A stretch of 36,790 bases of DNA from CAZMXI01 sp964570205. Lineage in GTDB: Bacteria > Planctomycetota > Phycisphaerae > Tepidisphaerales > Tepidisphaeraceae. Shown here one piece after another: positions 35,801 to 36,790 of this stretch. The first letter of the stretch is position 1, and each line of letters begins with the position of its first letter. The stretch covers positions 1 to 36,790 of the forward strand of contig CAZMXI010000021.1 of assembly GCA_964570205.1 (NCBI GenBank), read 5' to 3'. The position numbers were made by a program, and so were the translations under genes. Below the pieces are notes generated by a model. That model had not been told where the DNA came from, searched no databases, and was given only the letters and a program-made list of their open reading frames with translations.

Positions 35801-36790
35801 AGCAGGAGGCGCTGACGCGCGGCATCAACGAACTGGTTGCCGAGGTTGAGAAGCTCAGCGCATCCGTCGAGCGGCTCGCCGCCGAGGTCTCGGCTGCCCA
35901 GGCCGAGCAGTCGCGCATCGCCCAGATCATCCACCAGATCGAGGTGAAGATTGGCGAAGTGCGTGTGCGGCTCGAGGGCCTCGTCCAACGCACGCTGGAT
36001 GAGCTTCAGCTTGACCTGCCCGCGCGCTGGGCCGAATTGCAGCAGCAGGGGGGCTATCAGCCGGCCGAGATGGACTGGCCTGCCGTTGCCGAGGAGATCA
36101 GGCAGCTTAAGGACAAGATACAGCGTCTCGGCAACGTCAATCTGGACGCCATCGCCGAACAGGACGATCTGGAGCATCGCCAGACATTCCTCACGGCGCA
36201 GGTCACCGATCTGACCGAATCAAAGCGGCAGCTTGAACAGCTCATCGAGGAGATCAACACCGAAAGCGCTGCCCGATTCGAAGAGACTTTCAACGCCGTG
36301 CGCGAGCACTTCCAGGGCATGTTCCGCAAGCTGTTCGGCGGCGGCAAGGCCGACATCTATCTCGAAACCGAGCTTGAAGAGGCGGTTGCCGCCGCCGCAC
36401 CCGAGGGCGCGACGGCCGAGAGCGGCGAGTTGCCGTCCCCCAGAAAGAAGATCGATATTCTCGATGCCGGCATCGAGATCATCGCCCGCCCGCCGGGCAA
36501 GCAGCCGGTCTCGATCAGTCAGCTTTCCGGCGGCGAGAAGACCATGACCTGCGTTGCCATGCTCATGAGCATCTTCAAGAGCAAGCCGAGCCCCTTCTGC
36601 CTGCTGGATGAGGTGGACGCCGCTCTGGACGAAGCCAACAACCAACGCTTCAACCTCATCATCCAGGAATTCCTGGATCAGTCGCAGTTCATCGTCATTA
36701 CCCACTCCAAGCGGACGATGCAGATCGCCGACCTGCTCTACGGGGTGACGATGCAGGAGCAAGGTGTGTCCAAGAAGGTCGCGGTCAAGT
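32821..36790 (+). CDS. smc: chromosome segregation protein SMC, long form; 3' end outside the window
   Basis: The frame is open from ATG 32821 to the window edge (1323 codons), with AAGGAGG at 32804-32810. SMC dimers organise and segregate chromosomes with ScpA and ScpB. Walker A is GPNGCGKSN at 31-39, the ABC signature LSGGEK is near 1235-1240, and Walker B is LLDEVDAALDE near 1261. Two long coiled coils (Gln/Glu/Arg-rich, about 165-520 and 770-1120) flank a hinge at about 530-770 (FGFIRGLVADVLRV; AADLVRTDPCDAAIARHLLG). At least 1323 aa against the usual ~1180. Most of the excess is an insert of about 100 residues inside the hinge (about 590-715). MQEQGVSKKVAVK at the edge matches the usual SMC end, so little is missing. 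Confidence 0.97.
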   Translation, partial: MRLKKLILQGFKSFADRTEFVFDVPIVGIVGPNGCGKSNVVDAFKWVLGEQSAKSLRGEAMMDVIFNGSSARKASGMAEVVLVFDNPKRPDGTRILNIDVDEVSVGRRLFRDSTSEYQVNNQAARLKDIRELFLDTGVGVDAYSVIEQGRVAALLESNPQERRLIFEEAAGISKFKQKKKEAQRKLERVDQNLLRVTDIVEEVDKRLRSVRIQAGRARTFQEHSARLRELRLTYALQEYHSFQTQLEEHVAGEAAARTELEGIETELSEKQLGLNAMRHEHEGVSQQKQRAEYELVQARAAMESARQRQDYATQQLAQIAEQLRQFEQDQASLAEKSAQVARSLADEEQSLASLAEQVSAHRKEIEQRQQAFHDTQLQLNQINREIEQHKSAILDLMRRSAAVNNRLGAIEIERKNIAAQQQRLGQRRQVVLSEIEILEAGRRELDENLAAAQGQITAMQRQLEQSTREAAALGRQISQIAEQLGAAREHRSGLVSRQRLLQDLEAKREGLTEGVKSVLRQKSERFGFIRGLVADVLRVDVEHAHVIEAALDGRDQMLIADHAAAVEAASDELSDLEGRINILCADSLVEKPFARDLAQPRISRVPLDGIACMDLDEPPARSETWGGGCAEILEGPALPQVHVQAETPALEELETAVCALEEPADKPVPRLPDSFLLIELPQPQPLTERQLCLAERIDRDERDWYDWNQHPHRVRIAADLVRTDPCDAAIARHLLGRTIVVETLADAMQLHRAAPRGFRYVTAEGEVVENDGVIRTGPLTAAMGLISRRSELEALALQIAEVDRRIEDLSGQLSDGNAQAKALQQKQKEFQNAVYQENTKKVQLSSRIAQNTDKQSALRRELPVLDRELQNFLDQAGRLRTEEATLVEKRQAMEVDQASRQQQVEALSTKQAEGAELLKQTGEALTTLRVRLGAVQEKHIASQQAVQRFRASQNELAQQVERIARTAEQVVQRRASVEKEMQAAREAETQLQQKQEALTRGINELVAEVEKLSASVERLAAEVSAAQAEQSRIAQIIHQIEVKIGEVRVRLEGLVQRTLDELQLDLPARWAELQQQGGYQPAEMDWPAVAEEIRQLKDKIQRLGNVNLDAIAEQDDLEHRQTFLTAQVTDLTESKRQLEQLIEEINTESAARFEETFNAVREHFQGMFRKLFGGGKADIYLETELEEAVAAAAPEGATAESGELPSPRKKIDILDAGIEIIARPPGKQPVSISQLSGGEKTMTCVAMLMSIFKSKPSPFCLLDEVDAALDEANNQRFNLIIQEFLDQSQFIVITHSKRTMQIADLLYGVTMQEQGVSKKVAVK

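Noticed and set aside
32827..36177. 1116-codon minus-strand, Leu-rich frame over smc
   Set aside because: Leu-rich repeats there are the complement of Gln/Glu/Lys codons of the SMC coiled coils. The plus frame has Walker A, signature and Walker B.

Overview
The window reads as chromosomal DNA of a GC-rich planctomycete, most likely of the class Phycisphaerae. The pointers are a giant exported protein with an LEPR-XLL-type N-terminal motif and a dockerin-like C-terminus, a PEP-CTERM-type protein, a CotH-kinase secreted protein, a PQQ-type propeller carrying EF-hands, a FlgI-like lipoprotein outside any flagellar cluster, and long insert-bearing versions of LeuRS and SMC. Lineage is inferred from gene style; no marker such as 16S rRNA is present.

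Layout. Positions 1-1102 hold decayed mobile or repetitive DNA: a likely IS256-type transposase start, an RHS core fragment, and a C-rich stretch with short motifs repeated about every 10 bp. Positions 1103-6529 are a co-directional metabolic block: class I fumarase, a three-TM membrane protein, a small protein overlapping a nucleotidyltransferase, an isolated nuoC, and nadB. Positions 6726-7448 carry a PEP-CTERM protein with a hairpin behind it. Next come about 900 bases without a convincing gene, G-rich at first and then containing a candidate promoter and a long leader, ahead of the giant gene. Positions 8346-19592 are one reading frame of 3748 codons encoding a mosaic of more than 20 extracellular modules, closed by two hairpins. 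Positions 19762-22344 encode a sugar-nucleotide epimerase and an exported beta-propeller.

Positions 22414-22575 are a complete minus-strand tRNA-Leu(CAG) unit (promoter, gene, terminator). smpB follows on the plus strand, converging on a minus-strand leuS-CYTH pair. Upstream of leuS are an M28-peptidase remnant and a two-TM protein. A PilZ gene converges on a minus-strand CotH-kinase gene, which diverges from nrdR. A FlgI-like lipoprotein and a long smc gene running off the right edge end the window.

There is no CRISPR array, prophage, rRNA, secretion-system operon or obvious defence island. The novelty lies mainly in protein architecture (the giant protein and its nested modules, the SMC hinge insert, the FlgI-like/HEAT-like lipoprotein), in the overlapping nucleotidyltransferase pair, and in a repeated gene-start arrangement suggesting leaderless transcription. 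Housekeeping (tRNA-Leu, SmpB, LeuRS, NrdR, SMC, NadB, fumarase) alternates with cell-surface genes, and I see no single pathway linking the window.
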